64,000 bases of DNA from Selaginella moellendorffii (lineage: Eukaryota; Streptophyta; Lycopodiopsida; Selaginellales; Selaginellaceae). Of this stretch, positions 36,501 to 47,671 are shown piece after piece. Position numbers and translations under genes: made by a program. The notes under the pieces were generated by a model that saw only the letters and a list, made by a program, of their open reading frames with translations, did not search any database and was not told the origin of the DNA. Position 1 is the first letter of the stretch. The number at the start of each line of letters is the position of its first letter. The stretch spans positions 166,908 through 230,907 of the forward strand of contig NW_003314300.1 in NCBI RefSeq assembly GCF_000143415.4, read 5' to 3'.

Positions 36501-38729
36501 GCTCTTCACTTGAGAAGTCCACCACTAATCTCAGTGGTCATTCGACATCTTCAGGCAGGCTCATCAACGAATTTTTTGTTCTTTTCTTGCTCTAGCTGAT
36601 ATAGTTCGATTTTTTTCTATTCAGGTTGTTGGACAAAATGGTGGCGAGGACGTTCTTGCGAGATGGCCAAATGGCAAAGGCTCAAGATCTGTTGAGGAGG
36701 TTTTTGGCGAGGTGCTCTCCTACTTGAGCACTGCCTGGGATGGGCTCTCGGATTCAGGTGTGTACACACTGGTTCTCTACAGAGTCTTATATTTTCTCTT
36801 GCAGATAAAAAGGAACTGTCACTCCATGCTTTTATACCAGTCGCCAATGGTACCCGTCTTGTAACAGCGAGCTCTCTGTACACAAGACTGGGCATGGATC
36901 TTGCTCCCTACATTTTCGAGGCTCCAAGAGCTTATCTTTCATACGTGGACATCCTTTCGGCTCTTGGGATGCATTACGACCCAACGGTTCCAGCAATGGT
37001 AGCTCTCCTTGTCCAACTCCAGCAAACAAGCGGTTTTCACCACCTCAACCCCAACGAGCTTCAAGCCGTGCTTTCGATCTTGCGTTTCATCTGGGAGACC
37101 TCAAAGAAAAGCGACTTAAGCACTGTAGACGTTGTTGTTCCCGACGAGACCGCAAGGCTGGTCCATGCCAGCGCTTGTGCTTATGTTGACGCTGCTGGAG
37201 CCCGTTTGGTCGAAAATATAGACACGACCAAGCTGAGGTTCGTGCATCCGAGCCTTCCGGTGGCGCTCTGTGACGTGCTGCATGTGAAGAAGCTCTCAGA
37301 GGCTGTTCTTGAGGTAAGCTTGCTATTCAATTTCTGTTATAGAATTGATTTCCTGTCGATGGTCGTAGGAAATTGATGACTCGGAGCCTCTGGAGTATGT
37401 GGATTCTCTTGGTGAGTATTCACTGTCGGCCGTGAAGGCTCAGCTTGGGAGCAACGCTTTTGCATGCTCGGTCCAGTCACTCCGTGGACCGCACCAAATC
37501 ACCGAGCAGCATATCTTGGATACTCTCCAAGCAGCGTGCGAGAAACTTAAGTTCGTCAGACGACTTCGCACAAAGTTTTTGCTGGTACCGAGTCTGAAAG
37601 ATATTACTCGAGCGGGCCAGCATCAAGCTTTTCTCTTCATCAGCCGATCACAGACCACCCTCCTCGTAGCGGAACCGCCAACTTTTATTGCTCTTCCGGA
37701 TCTACTCGCAGTTCTTGTCAGCCGGCTTCTGGAGTGCTCGGTTAGCCTTCCTCTCGGACCGTTTTTCAAAACTGGCGTGGGTGACAAACTAGACCAGGTT
37801 GCCAGAATCATTGCCACGGGCAGTGAAGCCGATCGTCAGGGAAGAGATGGGGGAGTGGAGGCATTGCTTGGATCATCAGTAGCTCCAGTTGATGCCAGGG
37901 CCCTCCAGTTTTGTCCACTGAGACCGTTTTACAGTGGAGAGGTTGTAGGATGGCACAGAGATGGACAACAGTCGCAGATCAAGTATGGTCGTGTTGTGGA
38001 GGATATTAGAGCCCCCGCAGGACAGCCGTTGTTTCGGATCCACGTCGAGACCAGTCCGGGACAAGTGGAGATTCTCTCGTCATCCAACATTTTATCTTTC
38101 AAGAGCACGGGTGGAGGCTCATCCGCTTCAAGTGAACAGGCAGCCGTTGTTCTTGGTGCTGCGGGCGAAAGTAGTGAGGAAACAACGATGGGAAGGGGCC
38201 CAGAAAACTTATCAACCTCCCGGCATGAGGTAAGTTTCTTCTATTCTTTTTCTTCTTCGTTTCTACCTGTAGAACTCATAACTTGGAATGATTCATTGCA
38301 GAAAAATGAAGCAGCTATTCTTGGGGTTGCAGGCTACGCACAGGCGATTACAGACATTCTAACTTCGCTAGGACTTCCTCTCACCCTCGAGAGACAATCG
38401 CTGCTCGAACACACGCTCTCTCTCCAGGAGCAGCTCAATTCCTCTAACGCATCTCTCCTCTCGGAGCAAGTAAGTTTTCATTTTCTTTCCTCGTCTTGTT
38501 GGTCGTGCTCACAAACGGCTTTGCTACTCAGGAACGAGCAGATGCCGCAGTGCAAGAGGCCGAGACGCTCAAGTCGTCGTGGACATGTAGGATATGCCTG
38601 AACTCCGAAGTGAATTCCCTCCTCGTCCCCTGCGGCCATGTCCTGTGCCATAGCTGCTGCTCCTCGCTCTCAAGGTGCCCGTTTTGCCGCCAGTTTGTCA
38701 CCTCCATCCACCGAATGTTTCGACCTTAG
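24533..38729 (+). CDS. sacsin-like giant protein with C-terminal RING finger
   Basis: Thirteen exons (24533-24870, 24929-25653, 25713-31515, 31570-32942, 33000-33284, 33340-33545, 33592-33860, 33917-36554, 36625-36757, 36805-37313, 37369-38229, 38302-38469, 38532-38729) join in phase to 4,501 aa. It has three sacsin repeat regions beginning with HSP90-like ATPase (GHKL) folds near residues 10, 1350 and 2690. Repeats 1 and 2 keep the ATP-site signature QNADDAGA and GRFGIGFNSVYH or GRFGLGFNSVYH. Repeat 3 reads LEVADCCQARKV and YGTGLFGSYQ, so the ATP residues are lost. Each repeat contains EGRAFCFLPLP or a derived block and HVNGYFELSANRRDIW. Residues about 4455-4490 form a C3HC4 RING (CRICL…CGHVLCHSCC…CPFC). 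Vertebrate sacsin is a chaperone-related protein; the RING suggests ubiquitin ligase activity. Intron 8 appears to use a GC donor (36555). Confidence 0.93.
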
Positions 38730-39052
38730 CTCAGCAGTGTAAGCTCTCTCGTTCTGTTTTGTTTTTCATCTGTTATTGGTTCTTTCAGCTCGTCGCGATT
38801 GGAGACTCCAGCTTGGCCCGAGAATAGTGCACACGAAAGCTCAAACTCACAGCCGTGAGCACCTTTTTTTTCTTTCTGGCTGACTTGAAACTGTTTTCTT
38901 TACCTTGACAGTTAGTCGTTAGGTTTCATGGCCGCATGACAGTCCCAAGCATCATCTTCATGGATTCGTTGGAGCTGGCGATTGATCGTGATCCGGGCCG
39001 AGAGAAAGGCACCTCCATCCGTGCTTGACGAGAGCAAAAACTATCGACCGCG
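38730..39052. other. 3' flank of the sacsin-like gene
   Basis: No ORF is supported. GTAAGC at about 38741 and TTTCAG near 38790 could define an intron in the 3' UTR. The remainder is the promoter and 5' UTR of the aldo-keto reductase gene. Confidence 0.3.
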
Positions 39053-40242
39053 ATGGCGCAAATGTTCTACAACCAGCTGGGAAGCACAGGCCTCAAGGTG
39101 AGCGCTCTTGGCTATGGATCCTGGGTGAGCTTTGGGAATCAAATGGAGACCAAGGAAGCCAAGGTGCTCATGGCCAAGGCCCGAGAGTTTGGCATCAACT
39201 TCTTCGACAGCGCCGAGGTGTACGCCAATGGCCGGGCCGAAGAAATCATCGGGGAAGTTGTCAAGGAACTTGGGTGGCGGAGATCAGACCTGGTGATCAC
39301 CACCAAAGTTTTCTGGGGAGGAGCCGGTCCCAACGACAAGGGCCTCTCGCGGAAGCACATAATCGAGGGGACCAAAGGCTGCTTGGAGAGGCTCCAGATG
39401 GACTACGTGGATATCATGCTGTGTCACAGGCCGGATACCTCCACTCCGATCGAGGAGACAGTGAGAGCTATGAACTACATTGTGGACAATGGCTGGGCCT
39501 TGTACTGGGGGACGAGCGAATGGAGTGCTCAGCAGATCACCGAGTGCTGGGAGATTGCCAGGAGGCTGGGGATGATGGGGCCGATGGTGGAGGAGCCCGA
39601 GTATAATCTTCTCGCGAGAGAAAAGGTTCGTGGAGGTGGTGTTTTCTCATCTTGTGTTCTCCAACAGTCTGGTTTTCCAAATAGGTGGAGGTGGAGTTTC
39701 TTCCGTTGTACCAAAACTATGGCTTGGGAGTCGCGACTTGGAGTCCATTAGCATCGGGGGTCTTGACGGGGAAGTATAGCAAAGGAGTGATCCCAGCGGA
39801 CAGCCGGTTTGCTCTCGACAACTACAGTGTAAAGTTGCTCCATTTGCGCTACAAAGTGTTTGCTTTGGAGTAATCTAACCAGTGCGATCATCGTGATTTT
39901 CCAGAACTTGGCGAGTCGATCTTTGCTTCCAGACGTCTTGGGCCGAGTTGACAACTTGAAACCCATCGCCAGAGAGCTGGGGATCTCACTGGCGCAGCTG
40001 GGGATAGCGTGGTGTGCCTCGAATCCAAACGTGAGCACTGTGATCACTGGAGCTACGAAAGAAAGCCAGGTACTACATTGTCTCACTCAAAGCTTCGTAG
40101 ATCAAAGCTTGGATCTTTTTCTTTTCAGCTCGTGGAGAATGTCAAGGCGCTGGAGGTGATCCAGAAGCTAACTCCGGAGCTCATGGACAGAATCGAGTCG
40201 ACCATTTTGAGCAAGCCAAAGAAACCCGAAGTGTTTAGATAG
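39053..40242 (+). CDS. KAB1: aldo-keto reductase, voltage-gated K+ channel beta subunit type
   Basis: Four exons (39053-39625, 39685-39828, 39905-40069, 40129-40242) give 331 aa. This is an NADPH-binding TIM-barrel protein of the AKR6 (Kv-beta/KAB1) group, which associates with plant Shaker K+ channels and may sense redox state. The N-terminus reads [19 protein letters not shown]. The catalytic tetrad is Asp and Tyr in [18 protein letters not shown], Lys in [10 protein letters not shown] and His in [37 protein letters not shown] and the cofactor loop [12 protein letters not shown] are in the expected places. The C-terminus [11 protein letters not shown] is close to plant KAB1. The exon 2 donor (39829) follows LDNYS and leads to [10 protein letters not shown]. 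The length equals that of the plant family. Confidence 0.93.
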
Positions 40243-40309
40243 AACAGGCTTATATATATAATAGCTATCCTTTTCTTCGTTACGGGGTTTTAGGGTTCTT
40301 CGTGTAACT

Positions 40310-41395
40310 ATGGAGCTGGAAGAGATCCAAGGCATCGCCTCCATTGCGCTGCTTCCATCCGGCTCTATCTCGGGTCACTTCGTCCACCCTCCATCGTCTT
40401 CATGCCTCGGTTTGTATGGAACAGGTAAGAGAAAAACCTTTGGGTTTTAGCGAAGACGATGATCCATTTCTTTTCTTCCTTGTCGCTCCTAGAAATCCCT
40501 TGCGCGCGAGAATGCAGCCGAGCGGAAGACTATCGCCTCATCAATCTCACGCTGCTGGACTACAGAGTATGGGATCGATCGATTTGTAGCTCCGTTTTCA
40601 TGGTTTTTCTTGGTGTTTTTTCTCTCTTTTTTTTCCAGACTAAGAAGGAGACGAGCGTGATCGTCGAGTGTAGAGGACAGGACGCTTCGCGGTTCCACAA
40701 TGTGGATGATGTTCATGGGTGAGAGAAAATCTCTCTCTCTCCATCTTTCTTTTGAGCTAAGCTGTGGTTTAATTGTTCCGATAAGGTGGGAAGAGGATGT
40801 GATCAAAGCAGCGAAGGCGAGCGATCCAAACAACCATCTCCAAATCTCGTTCGAGTGTGAGACTCTCAAAGCCGACGAGGACGCGGAGAGACACTTGCAA
40901 AGGTTTCTTCCAGCGCTCGCCAACAAAGGAGCTGTCGGTAAAGCTGTCACCTTTCTCACAAGCTATGGAAGCTAAAAACCTTTGCTTCCGTTCTTTTCCT
41001 TGGCAGTTAACATTGGCACCATGAAGATCAAGGGTCTCGACCTGGAAGAACTCACGAGATCGTCCAACCAAGACGCTGTCACTGGCAAAGCATCCCTGCA
41101 ACCAAACACTCCAGAGCCCATCGATCCAGAGTTCACGCTACACGACCAGGTGGTGGAAGTGAAAACGATGGAGCAACTCCAGCTCGATCCAAGCCCGCAA
41201 GACATGACGGACGAGATCGGCAAGCTGCTCGAGGAGGAGCTCCAAGCCGAGGGACTGGCCGATGCTCCAGTGGAGTTTTCATTCTCGTGGAAGGATCAAC
41301 TCAACCCGTCCCTGCGGATCAAAGTTCCAAAGGAGGAGGAGGAGGATCTGGACGAAGAAATGCCGGAAGAATCCCTGGCATCCAACACGAGCTAG
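40310..41395 (+). CDS. conserved plant protein of unknown function
   Basis: Five exons (40310-40424, 40493-40566, 40639-40718, 40786-40937, 41007-41395) join in phase to 269 aa. The N-terminal half has a compact fold-like region: SGSISGHFVHPPSSSCLGLYGT, then CSRAEDYRLINLTLLDYR, SVIVECRGQDASRFHNVDDV, HGWEEDV, ISFECETLKADEDAERHL and VVNIGTMKIKGLDL. The C-terminal 90 residues are acidic and low complexity, rich in Glu, Pro and Leu, with EEEEDLDEEMPEE. No signal peptide, membrane segment or catalytic motif is visible. I recognise the region as conserved in plants but cannot name it. All introns are short (48-72 nt). A telo-box (about 40289-40297) sits before the start. The exon phases all fit, so the model is secure even though the function is unknown. 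Confidence 0.8.
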
Positions 41396-41549
41396 AGTTA
41401 CGTCAAAGATCGCCAAACTTTCCATCGATCTTATTCGTAGAAGAATCCAATCCAGTGTACACTTTTTCGCTCGTAAATCCACTGGAGCTCCTTGAGCTCT
41501 TATAGATCCACAAACTTATATCTTAGATCTATACAAACCGAGAAGAAAC

Positions 41550-42542
41550 TTACGAGGATTGACGAGATTTTGTCACTCCAATGCAAGCATCAATGAGATC
41601 ATCGTCGTCGACAAAGTCCTGCGACAAGATCTGGAGATGATCACCCAGTCCCTTCTTGTAAGCCTGCGAGATGAAGAGCCGCGCTCTCGGCCGGATCCTG
41701 TTCGTCACCGGATAGACGCAAAGGATGGCGCTGGTCACCTGCGGCGTGCAAGTGTTCTCCACGCGATAGAAGTACTTTCGATCCTTGTTCGCCGGATGCT
41801 CTCCCAGATGCTTCATGTTCGCGTTGAACTTGGCGAGTGGAAGATCGGTGTCGGTCCAGTTATCCTTGAGGAAGGCCGAGCTGAAGAGCAAGCTCCCGGG
41901 CGATGGAGCCGCGGTCTTCCTCGGCTTCCAGATGCAAATCACTCTCTTGGGCAGGATCTCCTCGAGCGTCTTGTCGAAAACGTTGGCGTCGTGGGTGACG
42001 AGGTTGTCAGCTCCGATCTGGTCGACCAGCCACTTGTCATACTCGGGAGGATCATCGTAGCCAAACTCGGTCCTCACTTCCAGGATCACCACCTCGGACT
42101 TTGTCTCGGAGAGGAACTTCTTGAGACTGGCGATGACAGTGTCGGCTTTGTAGCTCTTGAGAATGCCGTGGCAAACTCTTCCAGTGCTCTCCACCCGGAT
42201 GTCAAACACGCGGACTCCCTGGCAGAGCTGCTTGTAGATCGAGAGGGACTGGCACTGCGCGAATGGCCGCGACACGCCATAGATTCCAATCTTGTCCGTG
42301 GCGGAGTCGTGAGTTCCCGGCCATAGCACGTCTCTCACCTTGATCCTTCCCAGCTCCAGCGTCGACATCCATTCCTTGTGGTTGTCGCTGCGGTAGTCCG
42401 AGCCTGGGAACTCGGTGCCCTCTTTCTTCTCCAGCTCGGTCAGCTCCTTGGCTTCCGCGATAGCGGCCTTCTCGGAGGAGATCCTTGCGCCCATCTTGCG
42501 AATCTCTCCCTTCTCTTCTCTCGGGAGGAAATGGGAGATCAA
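41550..42542 (-). CDS. PI-PLC X-domain protein, intronless
   Basis: This 330-aa open frame carries a phosphatidylinositol-specific phospholipase C X domain of the small, Ca-independent (bacterial-like) type. The two catalytic histidines lie in LWPGTHDSATDKIG and RVCHGIL, and the metal or substrate region in VFDIRVES and VVILEVRTEFG. No C2, EF-hand or Y domain is present, unlike plant PLC1-type enzymes. An internal ATG at 42494 (residue 17) would give MGARISSEK, a plausible N-myristoylation signal. The first 16 residues (MISHFLPREEKG…) show no signal peptide, so the shorter form is likely. It is convergent with the upstream conserved gene (about 150 bp between stops) and borders the repeat-rich island. 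Confidence 0.85.
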   Translation of the reverse strand: MISHFLPREEKGEIRKMGARISSEKAAIAEAKELTELEKKEGTEFPGSDYRSDNHKEWMSTLELGRIKVRDVLWPGTHDSATDKIGIYGVSRPFAQCQSLSIYKQLCQGVRVFDIRVESTGRVCHGILKSYKADTVIASLKKFLSETKSEVVILEVRTEFGYDDPPEYDKWLVDQIGADNLVTHDANVFDKTLEEILPKRVICIWKPRKTAAPSPGSLLFSSAFLKDNWTDTDLPLAKFNANMKHLGEHPANKDRKYFYRVENTCTPQVTSAILCVYPVTNRIRPRARLFISQAYKKGLGDHLQILSQDFVDDDDLIDACIGVTKSRQSS

Positions 42543-42599
42543 AGCATGGGAGAGCTAGCGCTAGAAAACTACGCTAAGAGTGCCCACATTCTTACATTC

Positions 42600-44060
42600 G
42601 CGCGAAGAGGACAAAGCTTCTCCAGCTCACGCCATTGGATAAGTGGCCTTGAACGTAGATCGTATGTAGCTGTGACTTGCTGGCCATACAGCAAGAAGCA
42701 CGTGGGCACCCTTGGTTGGACCACGTCTTATAAGCTTTGACAGGCTCATTCATACTGTTTACAAGGTTCCCAAGAAGCATGGATGAATTCAAGCAAGCTG
42801 CCCTGATGATCATCTCTGCTGTTCGGCAGCTAATGTGTTCTGCGGCATTCCCCCTCAGGTGTGCCGAATGTCCACTCTCCTCCAGATCTCTTGTGCTTTT
42901 GGGCGACCCCTTGTGTAGTGGTTGATGTAGTGATGCCACCAGCTTGCATTATGTTGTGGTCTTGGTGTGTGAGTTCATTCTCCTGCAAGAATTTGCACAA
43001 TTGGATCATCTATCTTGTATAGCCAAGGATGACATGGAAGGTTGGAACCTGAAGGGATAGGTGGCCTTTCAAGGTGTTTATATGTAGCACAATCATTGAC
43101 AATGTGGTTTACATCTTCCACCTTCTCAACACAGGTGGGGCAGAATTGCAGTTCTCACTTGGTGGGACATCTTAGTTCTTTAGTGGGAATTTCTCAAAAC
43201 GGTGCAGTAACTTCCAAGAATCCTCTGAACTGCTGATGCATGTTGACTGTGGTAATGTATTTGTCTGAGAGTGGGCACTCCTGTTGCAACCCGTGTCTCC
43301 ACCTGAACTCATCTAAAACATCCGCTTTGATATTTTAGTAGAGCTCTGGATGATCAACTCTGGAGGGATGTCAAGCTCATGTAGGCGTTGAAAGAGTTCG
43401 CTATGTGAGACTTGATCAAATGTCTTGACAATGTCAACCTAGCATGCATATATTAATTGAGATGGAGTGTGACAGAGCGCGACCCTCACCATGATCAAGT
43501 GGTGGATACACAAATAATGCAGGTGGGAGCTGGTGGCTGGCTGCTCTACATACACCCTCGCCACTCTGTCCATGTGGCAAGTAATTTCTCGACTACCTTT
43601 GCCAAGAGCTTGGCCAAAATTATGGTGATTGTGCACTAGTTGGTCGGGCATAATGGATCTCCAGCCTTCTGGATTGGTACCACATGATTGATGCTCAGGA
43701 GTCCGAACTCCAGGATCTTATTAGAAATTAGAGCTAACCAATGCATTGAATGTTTGGAGAAGTTCAGCTGTGAAGCCGTAGACATCAGCCACAGATCTTC
43801 AAGAAGTTAGATTGAATCTATCTATTCTGCCATGATCTCAAAATGCCAAACCACTGGAATTGTAAAGGCAGAGGATTATTCAATTCATACAGTTAGCTGG
43901 ATCCATGTGTCCACGTCCTTGACAATCACTAGTTCACACTGCTTCCAGAAGATGCAATATGCTCTTGAGGGCTGGTGTCACACCTGCCAGACTTGCCAAA
44001 TGTTCATGGGCTTGGTATGGAATCTACCTCAAGCACTTTAGTTTTTCTGAAAGTGTAGCT
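42600..44060 (-). mobile_element. decayed LINE (non-LTR retrotransposon), 3' part
   Basis: Minus-strand fragments read DVYGFTAELLQTFNAL, VVPIQKAGDPL, ILAKLLAKVVEKLLATW-like text, then VDIVKTFDQVSHSELFQRLH and ELDIPPEL, the finger and palm blocks of a LINE reverse transcriptase. Downstream is a CCHC-type end (CxxCxxKVEDVNHIVNDC). Frames are broken by many stops. Sequence up to the PI-PLC gene (42600-42940) may be the rest of the 3' end. No target-site duplication or poly(A) tail was identified. Confidence 0.7.
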
Positions 44061-45068
44061 GTAATAGCATCATACAGAGTTCAACATTCTTCATTCGACA
44101 TGGCTTTTAGGTTAGTTATAATTTAAACAATAAACCCCTCTTAATCCATTCTATTTAATATTAATCAGAAGAATTAAACATAGAAATTGAAAATAATTTA
44201 AAATCAAGAAGGAAATCTGTGTGTATATGGAATATAGAAATAAAATACAGAAATATGCATATTAATAAACACAAAAACTCTATCTTATATACACAAGCAA
44301 GAGGTCTGGATTGAAGCTAATTCAATAGCTATTAAAATCCTATTATGTTAATATTAGTGTACAGCCATTTATATTAGTATGTGGCATTATAATTGTACAA
44401 TTAAACTTCACATCTTCCCCTCCTTTCAAAAGGATAGAAGGTAATTAAAGTTCTTTGGTTGACAGAATAGGATCTAGAAGAACATTAAAAGGAGGCACTG
44501 ATAGATTTATATATGGTATTAATTGCTTATGATCCCTTTGTACAAAGCATTTCAACCATTACACATACATAATATTTAGAGGATTAGCCTATTGAATGTT
44601 ATGCCAAACTTTACAAATTTGTTGTTTAACTTGCCACAACACTTGATATAATCCTTTCTACTGAGTAAGAATCCCTTTAAACAAGCCATGTACTGTAAAA
44701 TTGGGAAAACAAACAAACACCAAGTCATCTACTTTATATTCCATAAGTAGATAATGGTAATAGTTGTAGTGTTATTATTGTCCCACTTGTATGTAGCTTA
44801 ATTATTCAGTAAACTTTGCTCAAATAAGTGGAAGAATGCTTCTCAAATACTAATTCCAGGATCTAGCATCATCATAACAATCACGAAAGTAAATTCAACT
44901 CTATTAGTAGTATTTGATCATGATTATATAATAGTTTATATGATGAAGCACCAATAAAACTCTATGAAGCACCAATAAAACATATGTATACTAAAGAGAC
45001 AACAAATAACCATCCCAATTCAAATGTTAAAAGTTCATATACTTTGTAATCATCCTTTTGAATGTCTA
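44061..45068. other. AT-rich flank of the gypsy remnant
   Basis: No gene is seen. It contains, at about 44218-44285, text resembling a block at 48035-48090 (ATATAGAAATAAAATACAG), which may be a relic of a long terminal repeat. Confidence 0.35.
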
Positions 45069-46335
45069 AACAAGCTATTACACCAAACCATTTGTCTGTG
45101 CATGATAGCACTTGTGAAAGTGCAACATATCCCCAACTAATGTTAAAATGTGAAATACCTCAAGCATAAATATGGGACCATTATTCGAGAGAATCTGCTC
45201 CAGACATGAATGTTGGAACATCATTCAATTGAAGAAGAAATATCTTATAGTAGTTGCAGATACACTAGCAAGTATACCAACTTTCACCTACTAAGTCAAA
45301 TATTCAAAAGCAATAATAATATACTCATTGCCAGTAGTCAACCATGAAAAAGTCCCTATCAGATCAATTGCCACCAACTCAAATGGATAGAAAATTACAA
45401 TTGACTCCAACCACCAAACATAACTCTGCATATACTGAAAAATATCACGTCGCATCTTTAACCAATGAAAAGACCTATATAGCTTCTCGCTCACACAACA
45501 ATGTCCTATATGTTTACCTAAAATAGGCGAATCATAGTAGGTATGGAGAAAATGTGGAATAAATATCAAAGGCACCACTAATTATAAATGATCATTAGGA
45601 TCCATCCCCACAAAATAAAGAAGATCGTCTTTAAGGCGAAATTGAGAATGTAAATATCAAAATGGCAAATCATCAGCAAATGATGCAAAATTCTCAAATA
45701 TATTGCAAAGCTTTTGAATCCACGAGTCAAATTTTTGAGCCTCATGACCCTCGTCAAAAGAAGGTAAATCTTACTTCACACCTTGTAGACATTGAACATC
45801 AAGTATGGCAACTGCCAATAACACGAAATCTTTGTTTAAAAAATCCATAGATACTAGAACAATAGGCTTATTAGAAAAGTGAATAAAGGAATAAAACAGA
45901 AATATAGGAAGAAGTAATGGGGAGACAAAAGTGATGGAAGCAGAAATAAAAGCAAAAGGACGAAGAGAAATAAAAGTAATAAGAAAATATAAGATAAGGG
46001 GTGAAACCTTAAAATCATGGAAGTGTTGCAACCAATCTATACCAAGGATGAGGTCAAAAGTTTGATTCAGTACCACCTGTAATAACTGAAACTCAAGTTC
46101 AAGATCAGCCACATGCATAATTAAATCTACCCCATTCCGTACACATGCATATATATAGTTGTTGCTAGAAAGAATGAAAATTAGCTTTACTGTATGATAC
46201 AAATGTAGACGAGAATATGTAGTAATAGGTCGAATAATAGAAGATAAACTCGAGTCTATATCAACTAACATGAAGAGAATAATAGGAAACCTTTTGTTAT
46301 AAAAACAAGCTTGGAAACTAAACACTATATGAATT
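45069..46335 (-). mobile_element. Ty3/gypsy remnant: protease and integrase, RT lost
   Basis: Reading on the minus strand, 46325-45771 holds a decayed retropepsin (LVDIDSS at the active-site position; QLLQVVLNQTFDLILGIDWL). After it, 45578-45291 holds the integrase Zn-binding region and the core start (PILGKHIGH, HWLKMRRDIFQYMQS, PFELVAIDLIGTFS). Further decayed core text follows to about 45070 (LSNNGPIFMLEVFH, HAQTNGLV). Only about 200 bp lie between protease and integrase, so the reverse transcriptase and RNase H (normally over 1 kb) have been deleted. Stops are frequent. Confidence 0.75.
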
Positions 46336-47084
46336 GGTGCTTGTAAACCCCTTAATGATACTCTTGAAAGAAGGATAGAGAGTCACCAACTTATTCATAT
46401 AAGGACCCTTTACTACTTGTGTGACTTTTCATTTCCCAAAAGCATTTTGGTGTCTAAACCTTTCATTACAACATCACCAATAAGACATTGTTGACATCAA
46501 GATCTCCACCCAAAAAATGGAAGATGCCAATCTAAAAAATATTGATGATGCCATTATGTGATCAACATCATCATATACCCAATAACAAATATCACAACCA
46601 TGACCATATCCTTGCTCTTGTCCTTAAACTTGGGTAACAACAACATCAACCTCCATTAGAATAAAACCATCTCTCATAGGAGTGGAGTTGAAGGATGTGC
46701 AACAAAAAATAAAATCTTACAAAGTGCTAGCCATAACATTCCCAACTTGATCCACTTTGACATATTTGTCTTTGCACAAACTAAGAGGCTCCGAAAATGA
46801 ATGCCAAATTCCATTACTAAGTCAAATGGCCCTTAATAAAAATAATGCAATTTTTGGAATGCATTATCATAATCATCAGTATGTCTAATGTGCATTTCAA
46901 AAAATCCAGAAGAATGCCCTAATCTGCACAAATAGTTACACTTAAATCATTGTACCTGTAGCGCATGTGATCATGGGATGAGATTTGGATATACTGTCAC
47001 CATGGATCCTTGGAACCTTGGGAGATAAATGGGGATAAAATAGCCACTAAGGGCTCTCTCATCAAGCAATTGCCCCTTTTCCAG
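46336..47084. other. repeat-derived AT-rich region, gag side of the gypsy remnant
   Basis: This region lies upstream of the protease on the minus strand, where gag would be expected. No convincing gag or zinc knuckle was found. Confidence 0.3.
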
Positions 47085-47165
47085 TTGGCTTAAGGGGAGA
47101 GAGATAAGGTGCGCTACAGTTGGTATCGGAGCAAATGGCACGGGTTCGATTCCCATTGATTAGTG
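47085..47165 (+). repeat. SINE-like, tRNA-related sequence
   Basis: TTGGTATCGGAGCAAATGG is followed by CACGGGTTCGATTCCCATTG. The first resembles an A box and the second matches a B box, with spacing slightly shorter than in tRNA genes. The preceding GGCTTAAGGGGAGAGAGATA occurs twice more at about 47389 and 47553, without the tRNA-like part. A complete tRNA cloverleaf is not present. Confidence 0.45.
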
Positions 47166-47348
47166 GCTACTTAAAAAGTATAATATACCCTTGAGCAAGG
47201 TATATTCCTACCCCTAAATTTGAAATCGTACGTATTGGGCATCCATGCGTACGTCCTTCCTCTTGTGTGGAGTATCCACGGACGAAGGTATCCACCGTGG
47301 GACTGCGGTACGGGTGGATGACTAGTTGCCTCACATGGAATAACTGGT

Positions 47349-47671
47349 CTACACAATGAAAGGATTAGTAGATTGAGTGTGGAAATGGCTTAAGGGGAGA
47401 GAGATAAGGTGCGCTACAGTACCACTACAATGCCGTCCCTTAAAGACATATAGGAAACTCACATAAATGTTGAGCATCATCCCAAGAATGATATATAGCA
47501 ATCACCAGCTGATCTACACAATGGAAGGATTGGTAGATTGAGTGTGGAAATGGCTTAAGGGGAGAGAGATAAGGTGCGCTACAGTACCACTACAATGCCG
47601 TCCCTTAAAGACATATAGGAAACTCACATAAATGTTGAGCATCATCCCAAGAATGATATATAGCAATCACC
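47349..47671. repeat. tandem duplication, about 165-bp period, two copies
   Basis: Unit 1 starts at CTACACAATGAAAGGATTAG (47349) and unit 2 at CTACACAATGGAAGGATTGG (47514). Both continue through GATTGAGTGTGGAAATGGCT, AAGGTGCGCTACAGTACCAC and ATGTTGAGCATCATCCC to AGCAATCACC. They are almost identical, so the duplication is recent. Confidence 0.9.

Noticed and set aside
41559-42326. 255-codon plus-strand frame opposite the PI-PLC gene
   Set aside because: The minus frame has both catalytic His motifs; the plus frame is a shadow.
47118-47136. TTGGTATCGGAGC as a retrotransposon primer-binding site
   Set aside because: It resembles the initiator-Met tRNA PBS, but the nearby gypsy relic reads on the opposite strand and no LTR end lies directly before it.
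47085-47165. A functional tRNA gene
   Set aside because: There are A- and B-box-like stretches, but the arms do not pair into a cloverleaf.
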